Below are positions 41,952 through 50,534 of a stretch of 64,000 nucleotides of DNA, in pieces. This DNA comes from Georgenia sp. SYP-B2076 (GTDB taxonomy: Bacteria; Actinomycetota; Actinomycetes; Actinomycetales; Actinomycetaceae). Numbering within the stretch: position 1 is the stretch's first letter; each line of letters begins with the position of its first letter. The stretch is from contig NZ_RXOZ01000031.1 in NCBI RefSeq assembly GCF_003991205.1, positions 124,001 through 188,000 of the forward strand, in the 5' to 3' direction. Made by a program: the position numbers and the translations under genes. The notes beneath the pieces were generated by a model. It was not told the DNA's origin, searched no databases, and saw only the letters and a program-made list of their open reading frames with translations.

Positions 41952-44357
41952 ATGTCGCCGGTGCCGTCGTCGTCTTCACGCGCGCTCACGCCCGTGCAGA
42001 TTCTGACGGCACTGCTGGCGTTCGTGCTCGCCGCGGGTCTCGGTGGTGTGCTCGTCGCGGGGCTGGTCATGCCGGCCGTGGGGGCGGTCGGCACAGTCAG
42101 CACCGCCACGACCGACATGTTCGACGACCTGCCCAGTGAGCTGGCGATCCCCGCGCCCTCCGAACAGAGCGTGATGCTGGCGGCCGACGGCTCGACCCTC
42201 GCGACGTTCTACGCGGAGCACCGCATCGTGGTCGGGCTCGAGCAGGTGTCGCAGCACATGCGCGACGCCGTGGTCGCGGTGGAGGACAAGCGGTTCTACG
42301 CCCACCGTGGCATCGACCCCGAGGGCACGTTGCGGGCCGCGGTCAACAACGCCGTCGGCGGCCAGATGGCGGGCGGGTCGACGCTGACGCAGCAGTACGT
42401 GAAGAACGTGCTGATCGAGGCGGGCCGCGTGTCCGGCGACGACGGAGCCATCCTCGCGGCGACGGAGACCTCTCTGGGCCGCAAGCTGCGGGAGGCCCGC
42501 CTCGCCATCGGGCTCGAGCAGCGGGTGAGCAAGGACGACATCCTCGAGGGCTACGTCAACATCGCCCAGTTCGGTCCCTCGGTGTACGGCGTCGAGGCCG
42601 CGGCCCGGCACTACTTCAACACGTCCGCCGCCGACCTGGGCATCGCCGAGTCGGCGTTGCTCGCCGGCATCACGCAGTCTCCCGCGCGACTGGACCCGGT
42701 GAACAACCCGGAGAACGCCCAGGAACGCCGCGACGTCGTGCTCGGCACGATGGTCGACCAGGGGTTCATCACCCAGGCCGAGTACGACGAGGCCGTGGCG
42801 ACCCCGATCGCCGACATGCTCGACGTGCAGATCGCCCCCAACGGGTGCGGCGCCGCCGGCACGGCGGCCTACTTCTGCGAGTACGTCGTCAAGGACCTCC
42901 TCAACGACGCCAGCTGGGGCAACGACAGGGCGGACCGCCAGCAGAAGCTGTACCGCGGCGGGCTCGTCATCCACACCACCCTGGACCCGGCCAAGCAGCA
43001 GACCGCGTACGACAGCGTGACCGCGTCCGTGCCGGTCAACGACCCGTCCGGGATCGAGATGGCCCTGTCGTCCGTGGAACCGGGTACGGGCAAGATCCTC
43101 GCGATGGCGCAGAACACCAACTACGGCACCGTCGCCACCCAGGAAGACCCGGGCGCCATGCAGCTCAACCTCAACGTGGGCCTGCAGCACGGCGGTGGCT
43201 ACGGGTTCCATTCGGGCTCGAGCTTCAAGGTCTTCACCCTCATCGAGTGGCTCGAGTCCGGGCATGCCCTGAACGACCGCGTGGCCTCGACGAAGCGGAA
43301 CTACCCGCGCGCCTCGTGGAACATCTCCTGCGCCCCCGAGCACAGGGCCGACTACGACAACGCCACCAACCTCGAGGGCGTCTCCGCGTCCCCGAGGATG
43401 TCGGTGCTGGAGGCCACCCGGTTGTCCATCAACCTCACCTACCTCGAGATGGCCAACCAGATGGACATGTGCGACGTCATCGGCAACGCCGCGAGCATGG
43501 GGCTGACCCAGGGCGACGGCTCGCCGCTGATGCCCAACCCGGCCGCCGTGCTCGGCACCAACCCGGTCACGCCGCTCGGCATGGCGAACGCCTTCGCCAC
43601 CCTGGCGGCCGGCGGGACGTACTGCACGCCCGTCGCCATCACGCAGGTGACCGGCAGGGCCGGCGACGAGATCCCGGTGCCGCCGTCGAGCTGCACGCAG
43701 GTCCTCGAGCCGCACATCGTCAACGGGGTCAACCACGCTCTCCAGCGCGTCGTCTCGACGCAGCGCGGCTCCACCGGCCGCTCCGCCGTCCTGGCGGGGC
43801 GGCCCGCCGCCGGAAAGACGGGCACGGCCAACGACGAGACCCACGCCTGGTTCGTGGGGTACACCCCGCAGCTGGCCGCCGCGGTGTGGATGGGACACTC
43901 CCACGCCGACGTGCCGATGATGGACACCGTCATCAACGGCAGGCACAACCAGTGGGTGTTCGGCGGGTCGTACCCCGCCGAGACGTGGCAGCGCTACATG
44001 ACCCGGTCCTTGGAGGGCGCGCCGGTCGAGAGGTTCCCGCAGGCAGCCGCGCGCCAGATCTTCGGGGAACGCGTGCGCGTGCCGGACGTGACGGGACGCT
44101 CGGTCAAGAAGGCCAAGGCGATCCTGGCCGAGGGTGGCTTCGAGGTGCGTGTCGGCGCACCGACCGAGTCCGGCGAGCCGGCCGGCGCGGTGGCCTCCAC
44201 GTCGCCGGCGCCCGGGGCCCGCGTGACCCCCGGGGCGACCGTGACGATCATTCCCAGCGCCGGGCCCGCCGCCGAGCTGCAGCCGGGGCCGCCGTCGGAG
44301 CCGCCGTCGGGCCCGCCGTCGGGGTCACCCGAGGGAGATGGGGACGAGGGGAACTGA
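41952..44357 (+). CDS. Class A penicillin-binding protein with C-terminal PASTA domain
   Basis: An 801-residue bifunctional peptidoglycan synthase. One membrane helix (about 15-45) is followed by a GT51 glycosyltransferase domain: VAVEDKRFYAHRGIDPEG with the catalytic Glu, and GGSTLTQQYVKN. The transpeptidase domain from about 350 has SGSSFK (Ser423, Lys426), a SIN motif in TRLSINLTY, and GKTGTANDETHAWFVGY. A PASTA domain (VPDVTGRSVKKAKAILAEGG) and a Pro-rich tail end the protein. The ATG at 41952 is selected from the leaderless promoter. It polymerises and cross-links glycan strands outside the membrane; PASTA domains commonly sense muropeptides or lipid II. Confidence 0.93.
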   Translation: MSPVPSSSSRALTPVQILTALLAFVLAAGLGGVLVAGLVMPAVGAVGTVSTATTDMFDDLPSELAIPAPSEQSVMLAADGSTLATFYAEHRIVVGLEQVSQHMRDAVVAVEDKRFYAHRGIDPEGTLRAAVNNAVGGQMAGGSTLTQQYVKNVLIEAGRVSGDDGAILAATETSLGRKLREARLAIGLEQRVSKDDILEGYVNIAQFGPSVYGVEAAARHYFNTSAADLGIAESALLAGITQSPARLDPVNNPENAQERRDVVLGTMVDQGFITQAEYDEAVATPIADMLDVQIAPNGCGAAGTAAYFCEYVVKDLLNDASWGNDRADRQQKLYRGGLVIHTTLDPAKQQTAYDSVTASVPVNDPSGIEMALSSVEPGTGKILAMAQNTNYGTVATQEDPGAMQLNLNVGLQHGGGYGFHSGSSFKVFTLIEWLESGHALNDRVASTKRNYPRASWNISCAPEHRADYDNATNLEGVSASPRMSVLEATRLSINLTYLEMANQMDMCDVIGNAASMGLTQGDGSPLMPNPAAVLGTNPVTPLGMANAFATLAAGGTYCTPVAITQVTGRAGDEIPVPPSSCTQVLEPHIVNGVNHALQRVVSTQRGSTGRSAVLAGRPAAGKTGTANDETHAWFVGYTPQLAAAVWMGHSHADVPMMDTVINGRHNQWVFGGSYPAETWQRYMTRSLEGAPVERFPQAAARQIFGERVRVPDVTGRSVKKAKAILAEGGFEVRVGAPTESGEPAGAVASTSPAPGARVTPGATVTIIPSAGPAAELQPGPPSEPPSGPPSGSPEGDGDEGN

Positions 44358-44498
44358 GCGAGGACGGCGCCCCCGACGCCCCCAGCCCGTCAGCGGACGA
44401 CGTGCTCGACCGGCTGCCTGGAGGACTGCCGTCGCGGTGCCACACTGGCCTTGTGTGGTCTGGCCGGCGTCGCGTCAGGACCACCACGGGAGGGTGAC

Positions 44499-45533
44499 AT
44501 GGCCGTCCGATCCGCCGACCTCGACCACGCCGGTCCGCGAGCCGCCTCCGGCCACGCCGGTTCCGCGCCCGAAGGCCGCACCGGTACCCCGGTCGGACGG
44601 CGAACACTGGCCCTGCTAGCCACGGCGGCCTTGACGCTCCTGACGGGCTGCGGTGGCGGCGCGACGGACACCGCAAACGGCGGGACGGGAGGCGCCACCG
44701 ATGAGCCGGGCGCGACCACCACCCCGAGCCGGACCGCCACGCAGGGCCGGATCGCCACGCCGGGCCGGATCGCCACGCCGGGCGGGACCACTACGCCCGC
44801 CGAGGCGGGCACCGCGACCGACACCGGCGGGGAGACCGTCGTCCCCGTCTACTACGTCACCGACACGCGCGCAGGACTGCGCCTCGCCCGCGAGGTGCGG
44901 GAGGTGACCGGGGACCCGGTCAAGGGTGCCGTCGAGGCGATGGTCGCGAGCCCCCGGGACCCCGACTACGCCACCACGTGGAACCCGGCCACGACCGTCC
45001 TCGACGTCGAGCGCGACGGCGAAACCATCGTCGTGGACCTCTCGGAGGACGCGCGCACGGCGGACACCGGCTCGGAGGGCGCCGCGCTGATGGTCCAGCA
45101 GCTCGTCTACACCGCCACGGGGGCGGCTGCCCGGGACGTGCCGGTGCAGCTCCTCATCGAGGGCGAGCCGGCCGGCGAGCTGTGGGGCGCCGTCACCTGG
45201 ACGGGACCGGTGGAGGCGGCCGACCCGCTCGATGTTCGCCAGCTCGTGCAGATCGACGAGCCCAGCGACGGCGCGCGGAGCGTCTCGCCGGTGGCGGTCA
45301 GCGGCGACGCCGCGGCCTTCGAGGCCAACGTGCCCTGGCGCGTCCTCGACGCGACTGGTGCCGAGGTGGCGTCGGGCTTCACCACGACGAGCGAGGGCCA
45401 GGCCTTCGCACCGTTCGCCTTCACCGTGTCCCTGGCACCGGGGGCGTACACGATCGAGGTCAGCGAGGACGACCCGTCCGGCGGCGCGGGCGGCGTGCCC
45501 ATGACCGACACCCGGACGCTCACGGTGCCCTGA
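44499..45533 (+). CDS. GerMN-domain lipoprotein with C-terminal Gmad2 domain
   Basis: A 344-residue exported protein. A hydrophobic segment ends in the lipobox-like LLTGC, so Cys51 is probably lipidated. A Thr-rich linker with TPGRIA repeats follows. A GerMN domain occupies about 105-225 (VVPVYYVTDTRAGLRLAREV; VLDVERDGETIVVDLSED; MVQQLVYTAT). The Gmad2 domain, an immunoglobulin-like fold, covers about 250-344 (VNSGD-like VSGDAAAFEANVPWRVLDAT). GerMN proteins occur in non-sporulating actinobacteria, including LpqB, which works with two-component systems, so the name does not imply spores. GGGAGGG five bases before the ATG supports the start. It follows the penicillin-binding protein by 141 bases on the same strand. 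Confidence 0.87.
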   Translation: MAVRSADLDHAGPRAASGHAGSAPEGRTGTPVGRRTLALLATAALTLLTGCGGGATDTANGGTGGATDEPGATTTPSRTATQGRIATPGRIATPGGTTTPAEAGTATDTGGETVVPVYYVTDTRAGLRLAREVREVTGDPVKGAVEAMVASPRDPDYATTWNPATTVLDVERDGETIVVDLSEDARTADTGSEGAALMVQQLVYTATGAAARDVPVQLLIEGEPAGELWGAVTWTGPVEAADPLDVRQLVQIDEPSDGARSVSPVAVSGDAAAFEANVPWRVLDATGAEVASGFTTTSEGQAFAPFAFTVSLAPGAYTIEVSEDDPSGGAGGVPMTDTRTLTVP

Positions 45534-45588
45534 GCGTGAGTCCCGGGCCGCCGGCGCGCCCCTCGACGTAGACCTGACGGGCCGCGCG

Positions 45589-46116
45589 TCAGCCGCCGAA
45601 GCCCACCTTCGTGTTGCGCTGGGCGCGCAGCCGCGCGCCCTTCTCCTGGGCGACCTGGCGCAGCCCCTCCTGGAACGTGACCATCTGCTCGCGCACCCGG
45701 GTCGCGTCGTCGCCGGCCCCGGCGCCCAGGATCCGGGCGGCGAGCAGGCCGGCGTTGCGCGCGCCGCCGATGGAGACGGTGGCCACGGGCACGCCGGCGG
45801 GCATCTGCACGATCGAGAGCAGGGAGTCCATGCCGTCGAGGTACTGCAGCGGCACGGGCACCCCGATGACCGGCAGCGGCGTGACGGCGGAGAGCATGCC
45901 CGGCAGGTGGGCCGCTCCCCCGGCGCCGGCGATGATCACGCGCAGGCCGCGCTCGGCGGCGGTGCGCCCGTACTCGATCATCTCGGCGGGCATGCGGTGG
46001 GCGGACACGACGTCGACCTCCACGTCCACGTCGAACTCGGCGAGGACGTCGGCGGCCTCCTTCATCACCGGCCAGTCCGAGTCCGAGCCCATGACGATCC
46101 CGACCACTGCGCCCAT
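45589..46116 (-). CDS. purE: N5-carboxyaminoimidazole ribonucleotide mutase, PurE
   Basis: A 175-residue cytoplasmic enzyme of purine synthesis that converts N5-CAIR, made by PurK, into CAIR. The N-terminal phosphate-binding loop is [15 protein letters not shown], the catalytic His is in [11 protein letters not shown], and [17 protein letters not shown] plus [20 protein letters not shown] (20 residues) complete the class I PurE pattern. GGAGG lies six bases before the ATG at 46116, so longer open frames upstream are ignored. purK is upstream on the same strand but separated by 367 bases that contain a palindromic repeat, whereas in M. tuberculosis the two genes (Rv3275c, Rv3276c) are adjacent. 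Confidence 0.95.
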   Translation of the reverse strand: MGAVVGIVMGSDSDWPVMKEAADVLAEFDVDVEVDVVSAHRMPAEMIEYGRTAAERGLRVIIAGAGGAAHLPGMLSAVTPLPVIGVPVPLQYLDGMDSLLSIVQMPAGVPVATVSIGGARNAGLLAARILGAGAGDDATRVREQMVTFQEGLRQVAQEKGARLRAQRNTKVGFGG

Positions 46117-46245
46117 CGTTGCCTCCGCTGGTTGTGCTGGCGTCGCCGGCGCGGGCGCCGGCCGTGGCCGCCAGTCTCGCACCGCCCCGCCGGGGCGCGG
46201 CGGGGCGTTCACGGACAGCGCAGGCGCCCCGGCGCGCGGCCCGCA

Positions 46246-46272
46246 CCGCCGCACCGCCGCACCGCCGCACCC
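46246..46272. repeat. 9-bp tandem repeat, three copies
   Basis: CGCACCGC-type units repeat every nine bases, 60 bases upstream of R2' copy E. Confidence 0.7.
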
Positions 46273-46331
46273 ACTGTGGCCGCCGCGCCGCGCACGCGAC
46301 CGGCGGGGCGTCCGGCGATCTTCTGACACTT

Positions 46332-46411
46332 TGCCCCACGAACGGGGCGAGAGTGACGGAGGAGAAGCTATCGGCCGCCACATCCGTCCCACGGGCACCG
46401 TTCATGGGACA
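46332..46411. repeat. R2' element, copy E (80-bp imperfect palindrome)
   Basis: The left end TGCCCCACGAACGG pairs with the right end CCGTTCATGGGACA; internal AGTGACGGA and TCCGTCCCA also pair. Exactly the same length as copy F at 10707-10786 and the same terminal bases on the left. Confidence 0.65.
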
Positions 46412-46483
46412 TGACGCGCCATCGCATGGCAGCGGGCGCCGGAATCCCGGCCGCGAGGAGCCCAGACGCCCAGACGCCCTGGC

Positions 46484-47701
46484 CTACCGGTCGACGGTGT
46501 CGGCGTCGTCCGCCGCGATCGCCGCGGCAATCCCGGCGTCCCCCCGCAGGAGGGCGACGGCGGCGTGGGCGTCCGCCCGGGCCTGGTCGAGGTCGTCGCC
46601 GGTGACGGTGACGTGACCGAGCTTACGGCCGGGGCGCACCTCCTTGCCGTACAGGTGCACCTTGGCGGCGGGATAGCGGGCCAGGAGCTCGGGGTAGGCC
46701 GCGCGCGGGTCCTCGAGGTCGGAGCCGAGAAGGTTGACCATGACGGCGTACGGCGCCGTCGCGGCCGTCTCCCCCAGCGGCAGGTCCAGCACCGCCCGCA
46801 GGTGCTGCTCGAACTGGCTGGTCACGGCGCCGTCGATGCTCCAGTGCCCGGAGTTGTGCGGGCGCATCGCCAGCTCGTTGACGACGAGGCGGGAGGTGCC
46901 GTCGTCGTGGCGGACCTCGAACATCTCCACGGCGAGCACGCCGGTGACGCCGAGGCCGGCGGCGATGCGCTCGCCGATCTCCTGGGCGCGCGCAGCCGTC
47001 TCGGCGGACAGGTCGGGCGCGGGGGCGAGGACCTCCGCGCAGACGCCGTCCTCCTGGATCGTCTCGACGACCGGCCAGGAGCGCACCTCGCCGGCGCCGT
47101 CGGTGCCGCCGCCCGGGCGCCGCGCGACGAGCACGGCCAGCTCCCGGGTGAAGGGCACCTTCTCCTCGGCCAGCAGCGCGTCCCCGGGGGCGAGGGCGGC
47201 CAGCCAGTCGGCGGCCTCGGCCGCGGCGCGCACCACGCACACGCCCTTGCCGTCGTAGCCGCCGCGGGCCGTCTTGACGATGACGGGCCAGCCGGTGGCG
47301 TCGCCGAAGGCTGTGAGCTCGGCCTCGGTGGTCACAACGGCCCACGCGGGGCACGGCGCGCCGACCTCGGTGAGCCGAGTGCGCATCACGATCTTGTCCT
47401 GGGCGTGGACGAGCGCGTCGGGGCCGGGGCGCACGGGCACGCCGCCGGCCTCGAGCTCGCGCAGGAGGTCGTTCGGCACGTGCTCGTGCTCGAAGGTGAG
47501 GACGGCGGCGCCGTCGACGAGCGCGCGGATGGCCGCGGCGTCGTCGGCCGCGCCCACGGGGGCGTCCGGGACGACCTGGGCGGTGGCGACGGTCGGCGAC
47601 TCGACCAGGACGCGCAGGTGCACCCCCAGCGCGATGGCCGGCTGCTGCATCATCCGGGCCAGCTGGCCCCCGCCCACGACTGCGATCACTGGTGCTCCCA
47701 C
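46484..47701 (-). CDS. purK: N5-carboxyaminoimidazole ribonucleotide synthase, PurK
   Basis: A 405-residue ATP-grasp enzyme that makes N5-CAIR from AIR, bicarbonate and ATP. VIAVVGGGQLARMMQQPAIA is the N-terminal domain motif. FEHEHVPNDLL (usually FEFE), VIVKTARGGYDGKGVCVVR in the ATP-grasp fold and VVNELAMRPHNSGHWSIDGA with FEQHLRAVLDLPLG follow at normal spacing. An ATG at 47707 lies only two bases from the TACCCT box on its strand; the GTG at 47701 is eight bases away and fits a leaderless message better. Divergent from gtrA, whose own promoter lies back to back with this one. Confidence 0.94.
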   Translation of the reverse strand: MGAPVIAVVGGGQLARMMQQPAIALGVHLRVLVESPTVATAQVVPDAPVGAADDAAAIRALVDGAAVLTFEHEHVPNDLLRELEAGGVPVRPGPDALVHAQDKIVMRTRLTEVGAPCPAWAVVTTEAELTAFGDATGWPVIVKTARGGYDGKGVCVVRAAAEAADWLAALAPGDALLAEEKVPFTRELAVLVARRPGGGTDGAGEVRSWPVVETIQEDGVCAEVLAPAPDLSAETAARAQEIGERIAAGLGVTGVLAVEMFEVRHDDGTSRLVVNELAMRPHNSGHWSIDGAVTSQFEQHLRAVLDLPLGETAATAPYAVMVNLLGSDLEDPRAAYPELLARYPAAKVHLYGKEVRPGRKLGHVTVTGDDLDQARADAHAAVALLRGDAGIAAAIAADDADTVDR

Positions 47702-47709
47702 GAGCATCG

Positions 47710-47715
47710 AGGGTA
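47710..47715 (-). promoter_or_regulatory. -10 element of purK (leaderless)
   Basis: TACCCT on the minus strand, eight bases before GTG 47701. It lies nine bases from the gtrA -10 box on the other strand, so the two promoters are back to back. Confidence 0.45.
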
Positions 47716-47723
47716 GCGGCGAC

Positions 47724-47729
47724 TACGCT
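47724..47729 (+). promoter_or_regulatory. -10 element of the GtrA-family gene (leaderless)
   Basis: TACGCT followed by six bases and GTG 47736. The same hexamer precedes accD and the DUF885 gene. Confidence 0.55.
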
Positions 47730-47735
47730 GCTGGG

Positions 47736-48323
47736 GTGACGACGTTCCACGACCCGAGCGCCGGGGGGCCGGCCGGGCCCGGCGCCGCCGCCCCCGCCGG
47801 GCTGGCGGAGACCGGGGCCGCCGCGCCCGTCGGGCTGGCGGAGACCGACGGCGCGCCGGAGGTCGGCGGCTCACTGGTACGGCGGCTGCTGCGCGGCCAG
47901 AGCCTCCGGACGTGGCTGGCGGAGCTCGTGAAGTTCGGCGCGGTGGGCGGCTCCGCGTACGTCGTCGACGTGGGGCTGTTCAACCTGCTGCGTTTCGGTC
48001 CCGGCGAGCTGCTGCTCGACAAGCCCCTGACGGCCAAGGTCCTCTCGGTGGCGGTGTCCGTGCTCGTCGCGTGGGTCGGCAACCGGTACTGGACCTTCTC
48101 CGGCACCAAGCGGGCCTCCCGCGGCCGCGAGCTGGCGATGTTCGCGCTGGTCAACCTCGGTGGCATGGCCGTCGCCGTCGGGTGCCTGGCGGTGAGCCAC
48201 TACGTGCTCGGCTACACCTCGCCGCTGGCGGACAACATCGCCGCCAACGGCGTCGGCCTGGTGCTCGGGACCGCGTTCCGGTACGTCTGCTACCGGTACG
48301 TCGTCTTCACCGGCCGGCGCTGA
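47736..48323 (+). CDS. GtrA-family membrane protein
   Basis: A 195-residue protein with four membrane helices after an Ala/Gly-rich cytoplasmic tail (about 1-60, with the repeated GLAETGAAAPV and GLAETDGAPEV). The GtrA domain shows LAELVKFGAVGGSAYVVDVG, VAWVGNRYWTF and FRYVCYRYVVF, all family landmarks. GtrA proteins help move lipid-linked sugars across the membrane. In M. tuberculosis the gene next to purK (Rv3277) is also a predicted membrane protein of this type, so the position is conserved. The GTG start is set by the leaderless promoter. An R1 hairpin follows the stop codon. Confidence 0.9.
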   Translation: MTTFHDPSAGGPAGPGAAAPAGLAETGAAAPVGLAETDGAPEVGGSLVRRLLRGQSLRTWLAELVKFGAVGGSAYVVDVGLFNLLRFGPGELLLDKPLTAKVLSVAVSVLVAWVGNRYWTFSGTKRASRGRELAMFALVNLGGMAVAVGCLAVSHYVLGYTSPLADNIAANGVGLVLGTAFRYVCYRYVVFTGRR

Positions 48324-48388
48324 GGCCACACGCGGGCCCGCGCGCCACACAGGCCGACATCCCCACGCCGGTTCATCCCCCCACGCCG

Positions 48389-48429
48389 GTGAGAGGTCAA
48401 GTTCTCGCCGCGAGGACTTGACCTCTCAC
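48389..48429. repeat. R1 hairpin after the GtrA gene
   Basis: A 20-bp inverted repeat, GTGAGAGGTCAAGTTCTCGC with its partner GCGAGGACTTGACCTCTCAC, one mismatch and a one-base centre. It could act as a terminator for gtrA, although it lacks a U-tract. It is the first of three R1 palindromes bounding the next two genes. Confidence 0.85.
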
Positions 48430-48611
48430 GGTGGTGAGGGGTCCCGCCGAAACGGACCCGGAGTTCCGTGAGTGACATTCTCCGATTCCCCGGTCGAAAC
48501 GTCCCGCCTCTGCCACACTCGCGCCACCGGTCAATGGTGACCTGCGCCACACGACGTCGGCGAGCGTGGACAGGCGACGGGCGCGTGGCTGATCTCGGAT
48601 GGGTGGGGACG

Positions 48612-50288
48612 ATGTCAAACAACGTGTTGAGGGTCAGACCACGCAGGACGGCGTCGGCGTTCCTGGCCGCCGTGGTGGGAGGGGTGCTCGTCGTCGGCGT
48701 CACCGCCCCGGGCGCTCAGGCCGCCCCGGCGGACGGGCTGCGCGGCGCCTGGTTGATGGACGAGGGCAGCGGCAGCGTCGTCGGCGACAGCTCCGGCGCC
48801 GGGCACAACGGCGCGACGCGTGGCGCCGTCTCCTGGGTGAGCGGCGTGGAGAAGACGGCGCTCAGTCTGGGCGCCGGCGGCTCCGCGCTCATTCCTGACG
48901 CGCCCACCCTCGATCTGAGCGGGCCGATGACGGTGGCCGCGTGGGTGCGTCCCGCGGAAGCCCGCACTCAGTACGTGGTCAAGAAGGCGGCCCAGAACGC
49001 GACGGACGGGTTCGAGCTCGGCCTGGCGAGCGGCGGGCAGGCGTTCTTCCGCGTCAACCAGACCACGTCGGGAGACACCTACCGCGCGACGGCGACGTCG
49101 CCCCTGGCGAACGGGAACTGGGCCCACCTCGTGGGCACCTTCGACGGAACCACGATGCGGATCTACGTCGACGGCGCCGAGCGGGCCGCGGTGGCCGGCC
49201 CGGCGGCGATCGGGGTGAACGATCTCGGCCTGGCGATCGGTGGCGAACCGGGCGGCTCGCGCACCCTGAACGGGACGGTGGACTCCGTCTACCTCTACGA
49301 CCGCGCGCTGACCGCCGCGGAGGTCGCCGACCTGGGGTCCGCCGACCCGGGCGGGAACGCGGTCACCGTGACGCCCACCGCCGTGTCGTTCGCCGACAAC
49401 GACGGGACCGCCACGGACACCTACACCATCCCCGCCGTCACGGGCGTTGAGTACGTCCTGGGCGGCTCCGTCCGCGCGGCAGGCACGTACCCCGGGACCG
49501 GAACCGTGACGGTCACGGCGCGCGCGACGGCGGGCCACCGGATCGCCGCGGGCGCCGCGACGCGGTGGAGCCACCCGTTCTCCGCGGCGGTGCAGGCCCA
49601 GCCCGTGTTCGGGTTCTTCCTCTCCGACGCCTGGACCTCGGGCGTGGCCAACCAGGTCTTCCAGTACGGCAACCCCGACGACCAGGTGCTCACCGGCGAC
49701 TGGAACGGCGACAAGAAGGACACCATCACCGTGCGACGCGGCAACGTCTTCTACGCCCGCAACACCAACACCACCGGCCCGGCCGACACCGTCCTCGCCT
49801 ACGGCAACCCCGGCGACGACATCCTGGTCGGCGACTGGAACGGCGACGGCGTCGACACCTTCGCCGTCCGGCGCGGCAACGAGTTCCACATCCGCAACTC
49901 CAACACCTCCGGCAGGGCCGACCAGGTCGTCCACTACGGCAACCCCGGCGACCAGGTCCTGGTGGGCGACTGGAACGGCGACGGCAAGGACACCCTCACC
50001 GTGCGACGCGGCAACGTCTACTACGTCAAGAACACGATGAGCAGCGGCACCGCCGACAACGTCATCGCGTACGGCAACCCCGGCGACATCACGATCGTCG
50101 GCGACTGGGACGGGAACGGCACGGACACCCTGGGGGTCCGCCGGGGCATCCAGTACCACCTGAAGAACGCGATCTCGACCGGCACCGCGGACCGCGTCTT
50201 CGCCTACGGCAACCCCGACGACGAGATCCTCGTGGGCGACTGGAACGGCGACAACACCGACACCCTCGGGATCCGCCGGACCCCGTGA
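48612..50288 (+). CDS. Secreted LamG-domain protein with five 45-residue FG-GAP-like repeats
   Basis: A 558-residue exported protein. The signal peptide ends near 41 (PGAQAAPAD). A concanavalin/LamG-type domain fills about 45-240, from LRGAWLMDEGSGSVVGDSSG to NGTVDSVYLYDRALTAAEVA. A short linker domain leads to five 45-residue units at about 330-558, with GDWNGDGVDTFAVRRGN and TTGPADTVLAYGNPGD segments. The fourth unit ends VRRGI, as in two of the paralogues. The gene starts at 48612 because GGGTGGGG precedes the ATG and a normal signal peptide follows. It sits between R1 palindromes and is absent from the corresponding M. tuberculosis block. LamG domains often bind glycans; role otherwise unknown. 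Confidence 0.85.
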   Translation: MSNNVLRVRPRRTASAFLAAVVGGVLVVGVTAPGAQAAPADGLRGAWLMDEGSGSVVGDSSGAGHNGATRGAVSWVSGVEKTALSLGAGGSALIPDAPTLDLSGPMTVAAWVRPAEARTQYVVKKAAQNATDGFELGLASGGQAFFRVNQTTSGDTYRATATSPLANGNWAHLVGTFDGTTMRIYVDGAERAAVAGPAAIGVNDLGLAIGGEPGGSRTLNGTVDSVYLYDRALTAAEVADLGSADPGGNAVTVTPTAVSFADNDGTATDTYTIPAVTGVEYVLGGSVRAAGTYPGTGTVTVTARATAGHRIAAGAATRWSHPFSAAVQAQPVFGFFLSDAWTSGVANQVFQYGNPDDQVLTGDWNGDKKDTITVRRGNVFYARNTNTTGPADTVLAYGNPGDDILVGDWNGDGVDTFAVRRGNEFHIRNSNTSGRADQVVHYGNPGDQVLVGDWNGDGKDTLTVRRGNVYYVKNTMSSGTADNVIAYGNPGDITIVGDWDGNGTDTLGVRRGIQYHLKNAISTGTADRVFAYGNPDDEILVGDWNGDNTDTLGIRRTP

Positions 50289-50310
50289 CACACAAGACGG
50301 CCCCCGTACC

Positions 50311-50353
50311 GGTGAGCGGTCAAGTCCTCGCAGTCAGGACTTGACCGCTCACC
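50311..50353. repeat. R1 hairpin between the two repeat-protein genes
   Basis: A perfect 18-bp inverted repeat: GGTGAGCGGTCAAGTCCT, a seven-base loop, and AGGACTTGACCGCTCACC. It lies 22 bases after the stop codon of the LamG gene. Confidence 0.9.
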
Positions 50354-50534
50354 CATTCGTCGCACTGCCCCTTACCAGCCGCTTCGCTCCTCTGACTTCA
50401 GCGCGAATGTTTGCCGAAACCGCCACCGGAAAGCCCGTCGTCTTGCCATACTCACGCGACGGTCTCGCCGTGCGGCGCCTTCCCCAGGCCACCAGAGGAG
50501 GCATCGGCAGCTTGTGCTGATGCTTGGGAGTGTC

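Larger units (their letters stand above)
46117..46483. other. purK-purE spacer filled by repeats
   Basis: 367 bases between two genes that are normally adjacent. It holds a short CCGCACCGC tandem near 46246-46272 and the R2' palindrome E (46332-46411). No gene. The purE promoter, if separate from purK, is not apparent. Confidence 0.6.

Noticed and set aside
44499-45533. Evidence for sporulation from the GerMN domain
   Set aside because: GerMN domains are common in lipoproteins of non-sporulating actinobacteria, and no sporulation gene is present.
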